Position numbers and translations under genes: made by a program
Assembly (NCBI GenBank): GCA_944385925.1
Contig: CALWZE010000079.1
Span: forward strand, 1-61,161
Direction: 5' to 3'
Length of the DNA stretch: 61,161 nucleotides
Origin: an uncultured Clostridia bacterium
GTDB lineage: Bacteria > Bacillota > Clostridia > Oscillospirales > Ruminococcaceae
The notes under the pieces: model-generated
What the model was told of the DNA's origin: nothing
Databases searched by the model: none
Seen by the model: the letters and a program-made list of their open reading frames with translations, nothing else
In this document: positions 1 through 8,726 of the stretch, piece by piece
Layout of the letters: the number at the start of each line of letters is the position of its first letter
How positions within the stretch are numbered: position 1 is the first letter of the stretch

Positions 1-2102
1 AGGGCTCTGACGAAGTCTATGAAAGAGCTGTCAAGTGCGTCGACGAAGCGATTGCGAAGTTTGGCGCTGACAAGGCGGTTTCCTTCCCGAATACCGCTTA
101 CTGCCTCCCCTGCTACTACGCTTTCACCGGCAAGAAAGTTACCAATCTTGCCGAGCTGAAAGAGGCATGTGATTATATCAAAACCCGTTTGCAGCATGTC
201 CCGAACACCACCAACGTTTTCCTGAGCGGTATCGGTTCTGCGCTTGCCGCCGAGGTAATCGAGGCCTGCAAATACATCGACAACACGCCCTATGCTGAGC
301 CTTATCACGGCCACCTGTCCGACGCTGAGATCCGTGAGCTGGGTGTTCCGCTCGTTACCCGCGACATCCCTGGTGTAGCGGTAATCATCGGACCGGCGCC
401 GACCGCTGAGGAAGCGGCTGCCCTGATCAAGAGCTATCAGTCCAAGGGTATCTTCGTGTTCCTGGTCGGCGGCATCATCGAGCAGGCGATCCAGATGAAG
501 GTCAACCTCGGCTTTAAGATCCGCGTTGTTGCGCTGGGCGATGACCTGACTTCGGTTATCCATGTTGTCTCGGTCGCTATCCGCGCGGCGCTCATCTTCG
601 GCAGCGTCACCCCGGGCGACGAGGCTGCGGTCTGCAAATACACCTTTGAGCGCGTCTTCGCGTTTGTCAACGCCTTTGCGCCGGTCAACGATGAGACCGT
701 TTCCTACGGCGGCGGCGCGATTGCACTTGGCTTCCCGGTCATCACCAATGATACCAAGGAGCTGTCCCGCATTCCGAAATCCCTGATCATTCAGGAAGAT
801 ACCGGCAAGTTCCACGACACTTCTCTTGAAGCGCGTGACATCAAGATCAAGATTACCAACATCGACATTCCTGTCGCTTTCGCAACTGCGTTCGAGGGTG
901 AGATCATTCGTCGTCCGGATATGCAGTTTGAGGCCGACGGTTCCCGTGTTGACTGCTTCGAGCTGGTTCAGACCCGCGATGCTTCTCAGATCGAAGACCA
1001 CAAGATTACTCTTGTCGGCCCCGACTTTGACAGCTTTGAGGTCGGCAGCAAGGTCTGCATGGCCATGTTGGTTGAGGTCGCCGGCAAATCCATGCAGAGC
1101 GACTTTGAGCCGGTTTTCGAGCGTAAATTCCACGCGTTCCTCAACTGCATCGAAGGTGTTATGCATACCGGTCAGCGTGATATGATCCGCATCCGTGTCA
1201 GCAAGGCTACCTATGATGCAGGCTTCCGCGCCAAACACTTCGGTGAAGTGCTTTACGCTAAGATTAAGAGCGAGTTTGACACAGTTGTCGACAAGTGCCA
1301 GGTCACCATCATCACTGATCCCGCCGAAGTCGCCAAGCTGCGTCATGAGCTTGCGATTCCTGCTTACGACAAGCGCGATGAGCGCCTGCTCTCCCTGACC
1401 GACGAGAGTGTCGACAAATTCTACACCTGCATCATGTGCCAGAGCTTCTCCCCGTCTCACGTCTGCATCGTCACACCGGAGCGCTTGGGCCTGTGCGGCG
1501 CTGTGTCCTGGCTGGATGCCAAGGCAACCAATGAGCTGGATCCGTCCGGCCCCTGCCAGGTTGTCACCAAGGGCGGCTTGCAGGATGAGAACCTCGGCCG
1601 CTGGGATGATGTTAACGCTGCGGTCAACAAGTACTCTCAGGGCGCGCTTGAGAGCGTTACCCTCTACTCCATCATGGAAGACCCGATGACCTCCTGCGGC
1701 TGCTTCGAGTGCATCTGCGGTATAGAGCCGTTCTCCAACGGTGTCATCATCGTCAACCGTGAGTATCCGGGTCTTACCCCGCTCGGCATGACCTTTGCGG
1801 ATCTCGCATCGATGACCGGCGGCGGCGTACAGACCCCCGGCTTTATGGGCCACGGCAAGCACTTCATCTCTTCCAAGAAGTTCATGAAGGCTGAAGGCGG
1901 TATCGAGCGTATCGTCTGGATGCCGAGCTCTCTGAAAGAGCAGGTTGCGCCCAAACTCAATCAGACTGCAAAAGAGCTTTATGGCATTGACAATTTCTGC
2001 GACATGATCGGCGACGAGACCACCGCAGAAGATGCAGAAACTCTGCTTGCATTCCTGACTGAAAAAGGCCATCCGGTTCTTGGCCTGGATCCCCTTATGT
2101 AA
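1..2102 (+). CDS. acsB: Acetyl-CoA synthase (CO dehydrogenase/ACS complex beta subunit), 5' end outside window
   Basis: Condenses CO, a methyl group from the corrinoid iron-sulfur protein and CoA to acetyl-CoA, the last step of the Wood-Ljungdahl pathway, in the cytoplasm. The reading frame is open from base 3, before the first internal ATG at 189, so the true start lies upstream; about 699 residues are visible against roughly 730 for the family. The A-cluster ligands are present: CIMC with further cysteines in SHVC and GLCGAV, and the later Cys-Gly-Cys in TSCGCFEC that holds the proximal and distal nickel. The C-terminal GGGVQTPGFMGHGK stretch is typical. A strong terminator follows directly, so this is the last gene of its operon; the rest of the pathway is presumably to the left. 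It shows the host is an acetogen or uses this pathway. Confidence 0.96.
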   Translation, partial: GSDEVYERAVKCVDEAIAKFGADKAVSFPNTAYCLPCYYAFTGKKVTNLAELKEACDYIKTRLQHVPNTTNVFLSGIGSALAAEVIEACKYIDNTPYAEPYHGHLSDAEIRELGVPLVTRDIPGVAVIIGPAPTAEEAAALIKSYQSKGIFVFLVGGIIEQAIQMKVNLGFKIRVVALGDDLTSVIHVVSVAIRAALIFGSVTPGDEAAVCKYTFERVFAFVNAFAPVNDETVSYGGGAIALGFPVITNDTKELSRIPKSLIIQEDTGKFHDTSLEARDIKIKITNIDIPVAFATAFEGEIIRRPDMQFEADGSRVDCFELVQTRDASQIEDHKITLVGPDFDSFEVGSKVCMAMLVEVAGKSMQSDFEPVFERKFHAFLNCIEGVMHTGQRDMIRIRVSKATYDAGFRAKHFGEVLYAKIKSEFDTVVDKCQVTIITDPAEVAKLRHELAIPAYDKRDERLLSLTDESVDKFYTCIMCQSFSPSHVCIVTPERLGLCGAVSWLDAKATNELDPSGPCQVVTKGGLQDENLGRWDDVNAAVNKYSQGALESVTLYSIMEDPMTSCGCFECICGIEPFSNGVIIVNREYPGLTPLGMTFADLASMTGGGVQTPGFMGHGKHFISSKKFMKAEGGIERIVWMPSSLKEQVAPKLNQTAKELYGIDNFCDMIGDETTAEDAETLLAFLTEKGHPVLGLDPLM

Positions 2103-2112
2103 GAATAATTTT

Positions 2113-2147
2113 AAGCCGTGTACCTGTTTCAGGTACACGGCTTTTTT
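2113..2147 (+). terminator. Rho-independent terminator of acsB
   Basis: A perfect 14-bp stem (arms 2113-2126 and 2130-2143) with a 3-base loop is followed by a T run, 11 bases after the acsB stop codon. Confidence 0.93.
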
Positions 2148-2734
2148 ATTCTTACGAATCGTATTGAAAAGGCTGCGTCAGACTGAATAATATTTCATGG
2201 TCATACTTAATTTGCCCGTTATCATAATAGATGCCTGAAGAACATGCTACTTAGTACATTATTCCTGGAGCTATTTCTGATTCATCATGCACTTTTTTCT
2301 TATGCATTTACGTTTATGACTTTATGTTCAAGGATCAAAAGGAATCAATTTCCATAAAGCTTTCAGCGCTAATCCTTCCAATCAATATCTCTTTTTAATA
2401 AGTCCGCTGCTTAGTGCTAAAAACCCGCCAAACTCTCTATTTCCGAAGGGCCAGTCAAAATATGTATGCAGTTTCACCCATTCCTTTCTGGTTCTCTGCC
2501 GGAGTTGACCTTTAACCCCGTCTGCTTTAAAATAAAAATGAAGGCGCCAGCACATAAATTAGCGAATTTTATAGGTTTCATCAGACAAGCGAGCCTGTAA
2601 AGTTTACTCAACTTCTCTTATGATTCTGGACATTTTTTTCTTATTCTTTTATATACTCTTTACGCTTATTAAATCCTGCGACTGTTACTTTCAAAAATAA
2701 CTCTTTCAACTGTTTTACAGCCTGGAAAATCATG
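2148..2734. other. AT-rich gap without a recognisable gene
   Basis: About 590 bases with frequent stops in all frames. I see no convincing ORF with a ribosome site, no tRNA and no repeat. It separates the Wood-Ljungdahl gene from an unrelated unit. Confidence 0.6.
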
Positions 2735-2767
2735 ACTTGGCCTTAAATACGGAAAAAACGGCCAAGT
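2735..2767. promoter_or_regulatory. Inverted repeat upstream of the C_GCAxxG_C_C gene
   Basis: Perfect 8-bp arms ACTTGGCC (2735-2742) and GGCCAAGT (2760-2767), 17 bases apart, end 33 bases before the GTG start at 2801. It could be an operator or a 5' UTR hairpin. There is no T run, so it is not an obvious terminator. Confidence 0.4.
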
Positions 2768-2800
2768 GCGAAAATATCACTTAGTGGGAGGAATGTTATT

Positions 2801-3256
2801 GTGAATCATGCAGAGGAAGCCGGCAAACTATTTCAAAGTGGATACAACTGTGCTCAGTCCGTGTTCTGTGCGTTTTGTGAAGAATTAGGAATAGATCGGA
2901 AAACCGGGATACGGTTAAGCGCTTCTTTTGGCGGCGGTTTTGGCCGCCAGCGGGAAGTATGTGGCGCTGTAAGCGGCATGTGCATGGCTGCCGGTTTATT
3001 ATTTGCTTCTGAAGACCCAAACGACGCAGAAGCTAAAGCCGCTCATTATGCAAGAATTCAACAGCTTTGCGGTGAATTCAAAAAGGAGTGCGGCAGCATT
3101 ATTTGCCGTGACCTTTTAGGTTCGGAAAATGCAGACAACTCCCCTGTACCTGAAAAAAGGACCGAAGCTTATTACAAAAAACGTCCCTGTGCCGATTTGT
3201 GCAAAACAGCTGCCCATATCCTTGAGCAATATATTGCCTCCGTCGAACAAAAATAG
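2801..3256 (+). CDS. C_GCAxxG_C_C family putative redox protein
   Basis: A 151-residue protein with the spaced cysteine and glycine pattern of the C_GCAxxG_C_C family: an early Cys in YNCAQSV, then VCGAVSGMC with the GAxxG core, and later cysteines around residues 90-100 and near the C-terminus (KRPCADLC). Family members are small cytoplasmic proteins thought to carry a redox centre or metal; no reaction is established. The start is GTG, chosen because GGGAGG lies 9 bases upstream. It stands alone downstream of an inverted repeat. A second family member lies at 21958 in the aldehyde oxidoreductase maturation operon, but the two are clearly different in sequence. Confidence 0.8.
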   Translation: MNHAEEAGKLFQSGYNCAQSVFCAFCEELGIDRKTGIRLSASFGGGFGRQREVCGAVSGMCMAAGLLFASEDPNDAEAKAAHYARIQQLCGEFKKECGSIICRDLLGSENADNSPVPEKRTEAYYKKRPCADLCKTAAHILEQYIASVEQK

Positions 3257-3405
3257 ATGTTTTTCGCCTGTGGCTGTTGCCGGTTTTGGTCAAAATCATC
3301 CCGACGATAACTTTCCATATTTAAGCGTCTTTGGCATTAAATTATTTTTTATTTCATTCGTTAGTATTCTTTTAGCGAGTATTGCAGCCTGCGAGGTTAA
3401 GTAAA

Positions 3406-6400
3406 ATGGATATCCTTGTGAAAGCGGAAAAGGTTACCCGTAGTTTGTTTGAAGCTTGCTTCATCAGGCATGATCTGCAACACGCCGTTTCCCTGTTTGC
3501 CGAAGATATCCTTTTGGTATCAGCGAACCAGATGCAATGCACATCCGGCATTACCTCTGTTGAAGCTTACCTTGAGCGCAAACTAAATATGTTCTCCGAA
3601 CCGCTCAGATATGACTGTTCTTTGCTCACCTGCCAAAAAATATCCCGGGATGAATGCTCGCTCACCTACCGGCTCTCTCTGCATCTGCCTGACTCTTTCC
3701 GCACCTATTGTGTAAATTTTCTTGTTACAGAGCACGGCAACGAGAACCTGTTGATCAGGTCAATTCATTACTTTGAATCGCCCGCTTGCTCTTCCGGACA
3801 AGATCCACTTCCTAATTCAGTTTATTCCCAAGAATCTGTCCGTCAGCGCCTGCAGTTTTTGAATGACTCCTTGCCCGGCGGCATGATCGGAGGATATATC
3901 GAGGACGGTTTCCCGCTTTATTTTGTTAATAGCCGGCTTTTAGAATATTTGGGTTATGCCTCTGAATTGGAGTTTTTAACGCGGATTGATAACAAATTAA
4001 TCAATCTCGTTTATGAAAAAGATCGGGAAATGATCATTCAACTGACAACGGATAGCCTTCAGAAAGATGATCAGTTTGTCGCTGAATTTCGATTGATTAA
4101 ACGCGACGGCTCCTCTTTTTGGGTTCACGCTGTCACTCGTCGCATTCAGGCAAAAAATGGCCGTCTTGCTTTCATGACGGTCTGCATTGATATTACTCCC
4201 CAGCACAAAGCGCAGCAGGCTCTTGTTCATCTTTATAACAGTGTCCCCGGCGCTGTATTGCGCTGCGATCTAACAAGCGGATTGCCGATAACCGATTCCA
4301 ATAATGGCCTCTTTGAGATGACCGGTTACACGCGCAGAGAATTCGCCCTTATCGATAACAAACTTTCGGCCCTTCTGCCGAAAGAAGATTATTCGCTGTT
4401 AGTGTTTCGCATAAAGGAATCGATGCGCAGCGGAGAGGTCTTTGCAGAAAATTTGCGCATTATATGCAAAAATGGGGAATTAAAATGGGTGTCCTGTAAA
4501 GCTCAAAGTGTTCTTGAATCGGATCGTCCCTCTTCCCTGTATTGCGTTTTAGTCGACACCACCGAAGAAAAACAGCTGGAACAGCGAATAAAGGAACTTT
4601 ATAAGCAGGAACTATCCTATTTTGCAGAAGCTTCTGCTACAGAAGGCGTAATCCAGGGTCGATTGAATGCGACAGCGAACCGTCTGGAGAACTATTTGAC
4701 TGTTTCAGGTGTTTCGATCGGAGAAGTCGGCGACTCCTACGACAATGCTATTGAAAGTCTTGCTGCCACTGCATTTGACCCTTCTTACGGGGATTTTATA
4801 CGTCAAACCCTTAAAAGAGAAAAACTGTTGGCTGATTATGCGGCCGGCCATTCCGATTATAATTTTGAATTTTTGCGGTATTTTAAAGACCGCAAAAGCA
4901 TGTTCTGGTGCAGCACCTCTTTCCGCTCGCTTCTCAATCCGGAAACGGGTGAAATTATTGTTTTTTTCTACTCAAACGACATAACTGAGCAGAAAATGAA
5001 CAATCTGCTTATGAATAAGCTGGTTACGTTGGATTACGATGCCATTGTCGAAATTGATATTCCCCAGGACAGCTATCGTTCCGTTTCTTTTAATGCAGCA
5101 CGAATGGACACCATCCCGCACACCGGCCGCTTCCAGCAGGAAATTCGCGCGGCTTCCGAGCGCTGCATGGAGTCCCCCTTCAGGCAGGAATATCTGGAAA
5201 AGCTGAGCTACGCCTACATGCGAAAAACATTGGCTGTCCAGGACTCCTATACTTTCAGCGTTGAACTCCGAGATGAACAGGGGCATCGCCGAATAAAGCG
5301 ATTTCAGGTTTTTTACCTTGACCAAAATCTGCAGCGCGTCTGCTATGCACGTTCAGATGTCACCGGCATTGTAACCGCTGAGCAGAACCAGAAAAACGAG
5401 TTGGCAGCCGCTCTCGTGGCAGCCAGAAAAGCAAGTGAAGCAAAAACCAGCTTTTTGTCCCGCATAAGCCATGAGTTAAGAACGCCCATGAATGCGATTA
5501 TCGGAATGGGCGCTATTGCGATGGAAAATCTGGAAGATCAAGACCGGCTAAAAGACAGTCTCGAAAAAATCGATCTTTCTGCGCATTACCTGCTCGCGTT
5601 ATTTAACGATATTCTGGACATGAACCGTATAGAAAGCGGTCGTTTTGTGCTTCATCCCGAAAAAACCAGAATGCGCAAAACAATTGACAGTGTGCTCACA
5701 ATCTGCATGATTCAAGCGCAGTCCAAAGGTGTCGCTTTTTACACCGACCTGAGTGCTGTCATTAACAAGTACTATGTTTGTGACGGATTAAGACTGCAGC
5801 AGGTTCTTGTCAACATAATCTCCAACGCCATCAAATTTACCGATTCTGGCGGGGAGGTTCGTTTTTCAGCTCAGTGCAGCCCGTTACCAGAAGCTGACCG
5901 TCTGGAATTTATAATTTCAGACAACGGTATCGGCATAAGCCCCAGCTTCCTGCCGCATCTCTTTGAGCCCTTTACGCAGGAGGCCTGTGAAACAAACACG
6001 CCTTATGAAGGTACCGGTCTTGGACTTTCTATTTGTAAAAAAATAATTGATCTTATGCACGGGAGTATTTCGGTCCAGTCACAGCTTGGAAAGGGGAGCT
6101 GCTTTAAAGTAAGCGTTGAACTGGAGCGTGTTTATTGTCAGGAAGCCAACAATGCTCGCGCCGCAGAAGCGACTCAGATAGCCGCCCACTCTCCACGGAA
6201 GCCTTCTGCGCCTTCAAAAAACGAAGTACACGAACCGATAAAAAGCCCAAAAAGACGCATATTGATTGCCGAAGATAATCACATCAATGCCGAGATCACC
6301 CGCCGGCTGCTGGAACATAAAGGTTTTGAAGTGACAACAGCCCAAAATGGCCGGCAGGCGCTGGAGCTTTTTTCTTCTTCAGAAATCGGGACTTACAGCG

Positions 6401-6630
6401 CAATTCTAATGGATATTCGCATGCCTGTTCTCGACGGATTGTCCGCCGCTAAAGAAATCCGCAAACAATCCCGTTCGGACGCCCAAACAATCCCGATTAT
6501 TGCTGTCAGCGCCAATTCATATAAAGATGATGTTTCCGGCAGTATCGCTTCCGGAATGAATGCACATATTGCTAAACCGATCAATCCTGCCCAGCTTTAC
6601 ACAATTTTGAACCGTTTAATTGACCAATGA
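3406..6630 (+). CDS. Hybrid sensor histidine kinase/response regulator with N-terminal SnoaL-like and PAS domains
   Basis: A 1074-residue signalling protein. The first ~125 residues resemble a SnoaL/NTF2-type cone fold (weak call). Two clear PAS domains follow at about 140-270 and 275-400, then a degenerate sensor stretch. The transmitter has the H-box SHELRTPMNAI near residue 685, N-box NIISNAIKFT, G1 DNGIGIS and G2 GTGLGLSI. A receiver domain closes the protein, with the phospho-acceptor Asp in LMDIRMP and the conserved Lys in AKPI. No transmembrane segment is evident, so it is probably cytoplasmic. ATG 3406 is preferred over TTG 3382 because GAGG lies 9 bases before it. No separate response regulator lies beside it; the Crp/Fnr gene follows at once. 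The signal is unknown. Confidence 0.88.
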   Translation: MDILVKAEKVTRSLFEACFIRHDLQHAVSLFAEDILLVSANQMQCTSGITSVEAYLERKLNMFSEPLRYDCSLLTCQKISRDECSLTYRLSLHLPDSFRTYCVNFLVTEHGNENLLIRSIHYFESPACSSGQDPLPNSVYSQESVRQRLQFLNDSLPGGMIGGYIEDGFPLYFVNSRLLEYLGYASELEFLTRIDNKLINLVYEKDREMIIQLTTDSLQKDDQFVAEFRLIKRDGSSFWVHAVTRRIQAKNGRLAFMTVCIDITPQHKAQQALVHLYNSVPGAVLRCDLTSGLPITDSNNGLFEMTGYTRREFALIDNKLSALLPKEDYSLLVFRIKESMRSGEVFAENLRIICKNGELKWVSCKAQSVLESDRPSSLYCVLVDTTEEKQLEQRIKELYKQELSYFAEASATEGVIQGRLNATANRLENYLTVSGVSIGEVGDSYDNAIESLAATAFDPSYGDFIRQTLKREKLLADYAAGHSDYNFEFLRYFKDRKSMFWCSTSFRSLLNPETGEIIVFFYSNDITEQKMNNLLMNKLVTLDYDAIVEIDIPQDSYRSVSFNAARMDTIPHTGRFQQEIRAASERCMESPFRQEYLEKLSYAYMRKTLAVQDSYTFSVELRDEQGHRRIKRFQVFYLDQNLQRVCYARSDVTGIVTAEQNQKNELAAALVAARKASEAKTSFLSRISHELRTPMNAIIGMGAIAMENLEDQDRLKDSLEKIDLSAHYLLALFNDILDMNRIESGRFVLHPEKTRMRKTIDSVLTICMIQAQSKGVAFYTDLSAVINKYYVCDGLRLQQVLVNIISNAIKFTDSGGEVRFSAQCSPLPEADRLEFIISDNGIGISPSFLPHLFEPFTQEACETNTPYEGTGLGLSICKKIIDLMHGSISVQSQLGKGSCFKVSVELERVYCQEANNARAAEATQIAAHSPRKPSAPSKNEVHEPIKSPKRRILIAEDNHINAEITRRLLEHKGFEVTTAQNGRQALELFSSSEIGTYSAILMDIRMPVLDGLSAAKEIRKQSRSDAQTIPIIAVSANSYKDDVSGSIASGMNAHIAKPINPAQLYTILNRLIDQ

Positions 6631-6672
6631 TGAATTGCCTTTTCGTATTTGCTCATTTTTTCGGAGAATTTT

Positions 6673-7353
6673 ATGCGAATTATAAAAGATCAAACCCTCT
6701 TAAAACACTATATTGAAGAAATTGGTCTTCAGGAGCACTTTTCAATAGATGTTAATCCGCTTTGTGAACTTCTGTGTTTTGATAAAGACGATTATCTTAT
6801 CAAAGCGGGTCAATGCTCCAGATATCTCTATTTTCTCGCAAGCGGTAAGATCAAGTTTTTTTCCATGAGCGAAAACGGTAAATTCATCCCCTATGGCTAT
6901 TCCAAAAGCTACCGCGTGCTGGGCGAAGCGGCCTCCCTCTTTGGTCGTTCACCTCTGATTAGCCTTCAGGCAGTTGAAACCAGTTATGCAGTTGCAATAA
7001 ATCTCAGCCGGCACCGCGAAACGCTGTTAAACGACAACCGATTTCTTCGCTACATCTGTTCTCTGTTAAGCGAAAATGTCTGTGCTTTGGATAATAATAT
7101 TGCCAATTTGCTGAGCCAATCTATCGATTCGCGCCTTGCAGCTTTCATTCTGCAAAACGCCAAAAACGGCATTTTTGAATGCAGCCTTGCCGAGTGCTCT
7201 GAACTGATTGCAACAAGCTACCGTCATACCCTGCGGATCATGAATCAGTTTTGTGATCAGGGTCTATTGATCAAAAAAAGGCAAAAATATGAGATCCGGG
7301 ACTTTCAGGCACTCGCCAGAATAGCCGGAGACGCCTATGCTTATTATGTGTAA
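6673..7353 (+). CDS. Crp/Fnr family transcriptional regulator (YeiL-like)
   Basis: A 226-residue protein with an N-terminal cyclic-nucleotide-binding-type beta-roll (about residues 20-110, with IKAGQCSRYLYFLASGKIKF) and a C-terminal winged helix-turn-helix (about 165-220, ELIATSYRHTLRIMNQ). The residues for cAMP binding are not obvious, and there is no FNR-type N-terminal cysteine cluster, so the effector cannot be predicted; the closest known type I recognise is YeiL. The start at 6673 has CGGAG 6 bases upstream and is better than TTG 6649. It follows the hybrid kinase by 42 bases, is probably co-transcribed with it, and ends at a strong hairpin. Confidence 0.85.
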   Translation: MRIIKDQTLLKHYIEEIGLQEHFSIDVNPLCELLCFDKDDYLIKAGQCSRYLYFLASGKIKFFSMSENGKFIPYGYSKSYRVLGEAASLFGRSPLISLQAVETSYAVAINLSRHRETLLNDNRFLRYICSLLSENVCALDNNIANLLSQSIDSRLAAFILQNAKNGIFECSLAECSELIATSYRHTLRIMNQFCDQGLLIKKRQKYEIRDFQALARIAGDAYAYYV

Positions 7354-7362
7354 TTATTTTTT

Positions 7363-7400
7363 AAGGCAGGCGCACGAAAACTCGTGCGCCTGCCTTTATT
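7363..7400 (+). terminator. Terminator of the kinase/Crp operon
   Basis: A perfect 15-bp stem (7363-7377 with 7382-7396) and AAAC loop, followed by a short T-rich stretch. It sits between this operon and the converging phage genes. Confidence 0.85.
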
Positions 7401-7417
7401 CTGTTTTTCCGCACTCC

Positions 7418-7936
7418 TTACTTGTAATAAGAAATTACGGTTCCGGATTGGACAGGTCCATATCCATTCTGCCCGGTATACTTTCCCCCCGTTATCGACG
7501 GAACCCCCTTTTTCTTGCTTCCGCCCGAACTCGAGGATTTTGAGGCCTTCTCTTTTGCATTCGCGTCCTCAAGCGCTATGCGTGCATTGTACTCTGCAAG
7601 TGCGTTATTCATCGCCCTTGTCTGTACCTCAACGATTCGGTTAAACTCGCTGATAAACTGCTCGCGTTCTTTTTTCAAGGTTTCCAGCTGATCCTGATAC
7701 TCAAGCACTATGCTTCCAAGTTCGCTCTGCTCAAGTCCGCCGCCAAGACCTGCTGCACGAAGCTGCTGCGGCCGGTCCCGCTGCTCGGTCATTTTTTCGA
7801 TATATGCATCCTGCGTATCCTCTTCATACTGAACCTGTTTCTGCTCTTTTTCGAGACGAGCGTCCTCAATAATATCCAGATACTTCTGACGCAGGCTGTT
7901 AATATGCGCCTGACGCAGCGCCGCGGTATAGTCCAT
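7418..7936 (-). CDS. Phage-associated coiled-coil protein
   Basis: A 172-residue protein, not recognised by family. Residues ~5-130 are dominated by charged helical sequence rich in Glu, Lys, Gln and Arg, consistent with a long coiled coil. The tail is Ser/Gly/Lys-rich (KASKSSSSGGSKKKG) and then aromatic and glycine-containing. It is the last gene of the phage cassette, 37 bases after the fibre-like gene. By position it may be a tail, injection or internal virion protein, but nothing in the sequence proves this. Confidence 0.6.
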   Translation of the reverse strand: MDYTAALRQAHINSLRQKYLDIIEDARLEKEQKQVQYEEDTQDAYIEKMTEQRDRPQQLRAAGLGGGLEQSELGSIVLEYQDQLETLKKEREQFISEFNRIVEVQTRAMNNALAEYNARIALEDANAKEKASKSSSSGGSKKKGVPSITGGKYTGQNGYGPVQSGTVISYYK

Positions 7937-7973
7937 TTTGTCTCTCCTTTCCTGTTATTTTCAATAGATGCGT

Positions 7974-8708
7974 TCATCTCAGAAGTTCGACAACAATGGG
8001 TATGTCCACCTCCGGCATGCGTTCCCCGCAAACAAACTGTACGGAACCGTTTGCCGCCTGGGCGCTTTGAATGCAGCTCCACGCATCCTGCTGTGCAAGC
8101 GCCGTTTCCAGTGTCTGCGCATATTTGGGCGCAACATGCGGGTAATCCGCCTCGACCACCTGCGCGATTGCAACCGACTGCGTAAAGGGTGCCTGCTCCC
8201 CGCTCCAGCTGTCCGCAAGCAACGTTGCCTCAATTCTAAGCGGTGCCCTGCCAAAATACTCCGGCGCATTTCCTCCCAGGAGCTGGGCATTCTCCGCCTG
8301 ATCGACTGCCCCATCGCCATCGGTATCATAAACCGACTTAATCATGTCCCCGGCGCCTGACTCCAGCTGGATCTGATCAACGTATTTTTTGGTCGCAGGA
8401 TGATAATCCGCCGTCGGCGTATAGGGGGTCTCGTTGGACTTGGTCAGGATATCGGCTGTATTGGCCTTTTCGTTTTTCAGTTCCTGTAAATCCTCAAGAA
8501 TCGACTTTCCGCCCGCAGTCCCGATTTTGTCTGCACCGCCGTCGGCGGACAGTTCATCCGATAAAGCGTTGAACTTGGGAACGACCACATCTGTCACCAG
8601 TTCATCAAATTTTTTCTGCATGTCCAGCGCTTCCAACCCCGGCACTGCCGCCATTCCGATGACGCCTTTACCGTTCAGTTCAGCCGCTTCAATTCTGGTT
8701 AAAGCCAT
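7974..8708 (-). CDS. Phage fibre-like structural protein
   Basis: A 244-residue protein. The N-terminal third is helical; the middle has the fibre-like elements YHPATKKYVDQ and DTDGDGAVDQAENAQLLGG found in many phage tail-fibre and baseplate-tip proteins. The C-terminal ~90 residues are beta-rich and could be a receptor-binding or carrier domain. The DxDGDG element resembles a calcium-binding or dockerin-like loop. It is preceded by the large structural gene with an 18-base gap. Host-recognition function is inferred. Confidence 0.6.
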   Translation of the reverse strand: MALTRIEAAELNGKGVIGMAAVPGLEALDMQKKFDELVTDVVVPKFNALSDELSADGGADKIGTAGGKSILEDLQELKNEKANTADILTKSNETPYTPTADYHPATKKYVDQIQLESGAGDMIKSVYDTDGDGAVDQAENAQLLGGNAPEYFGRAPLRIEATLLADSWSGEQAPFTQSVAIAQVVEADYPHVAPKYAQTLETALAQQDAWSCIQSAQAANGSVQFVCGERMPEVDIPIVVELLR

Positions 8709-8726
8709 TTTCTGCCTCCTTTAACA

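Noticed and set aside
3129-3404. A 91-codon plus-strand ORF between the redox protein and the kinase
   Set aside because: It overlaps the end of the C_GCAxxG_C_C gene in another frame and lacks a ribosome site.
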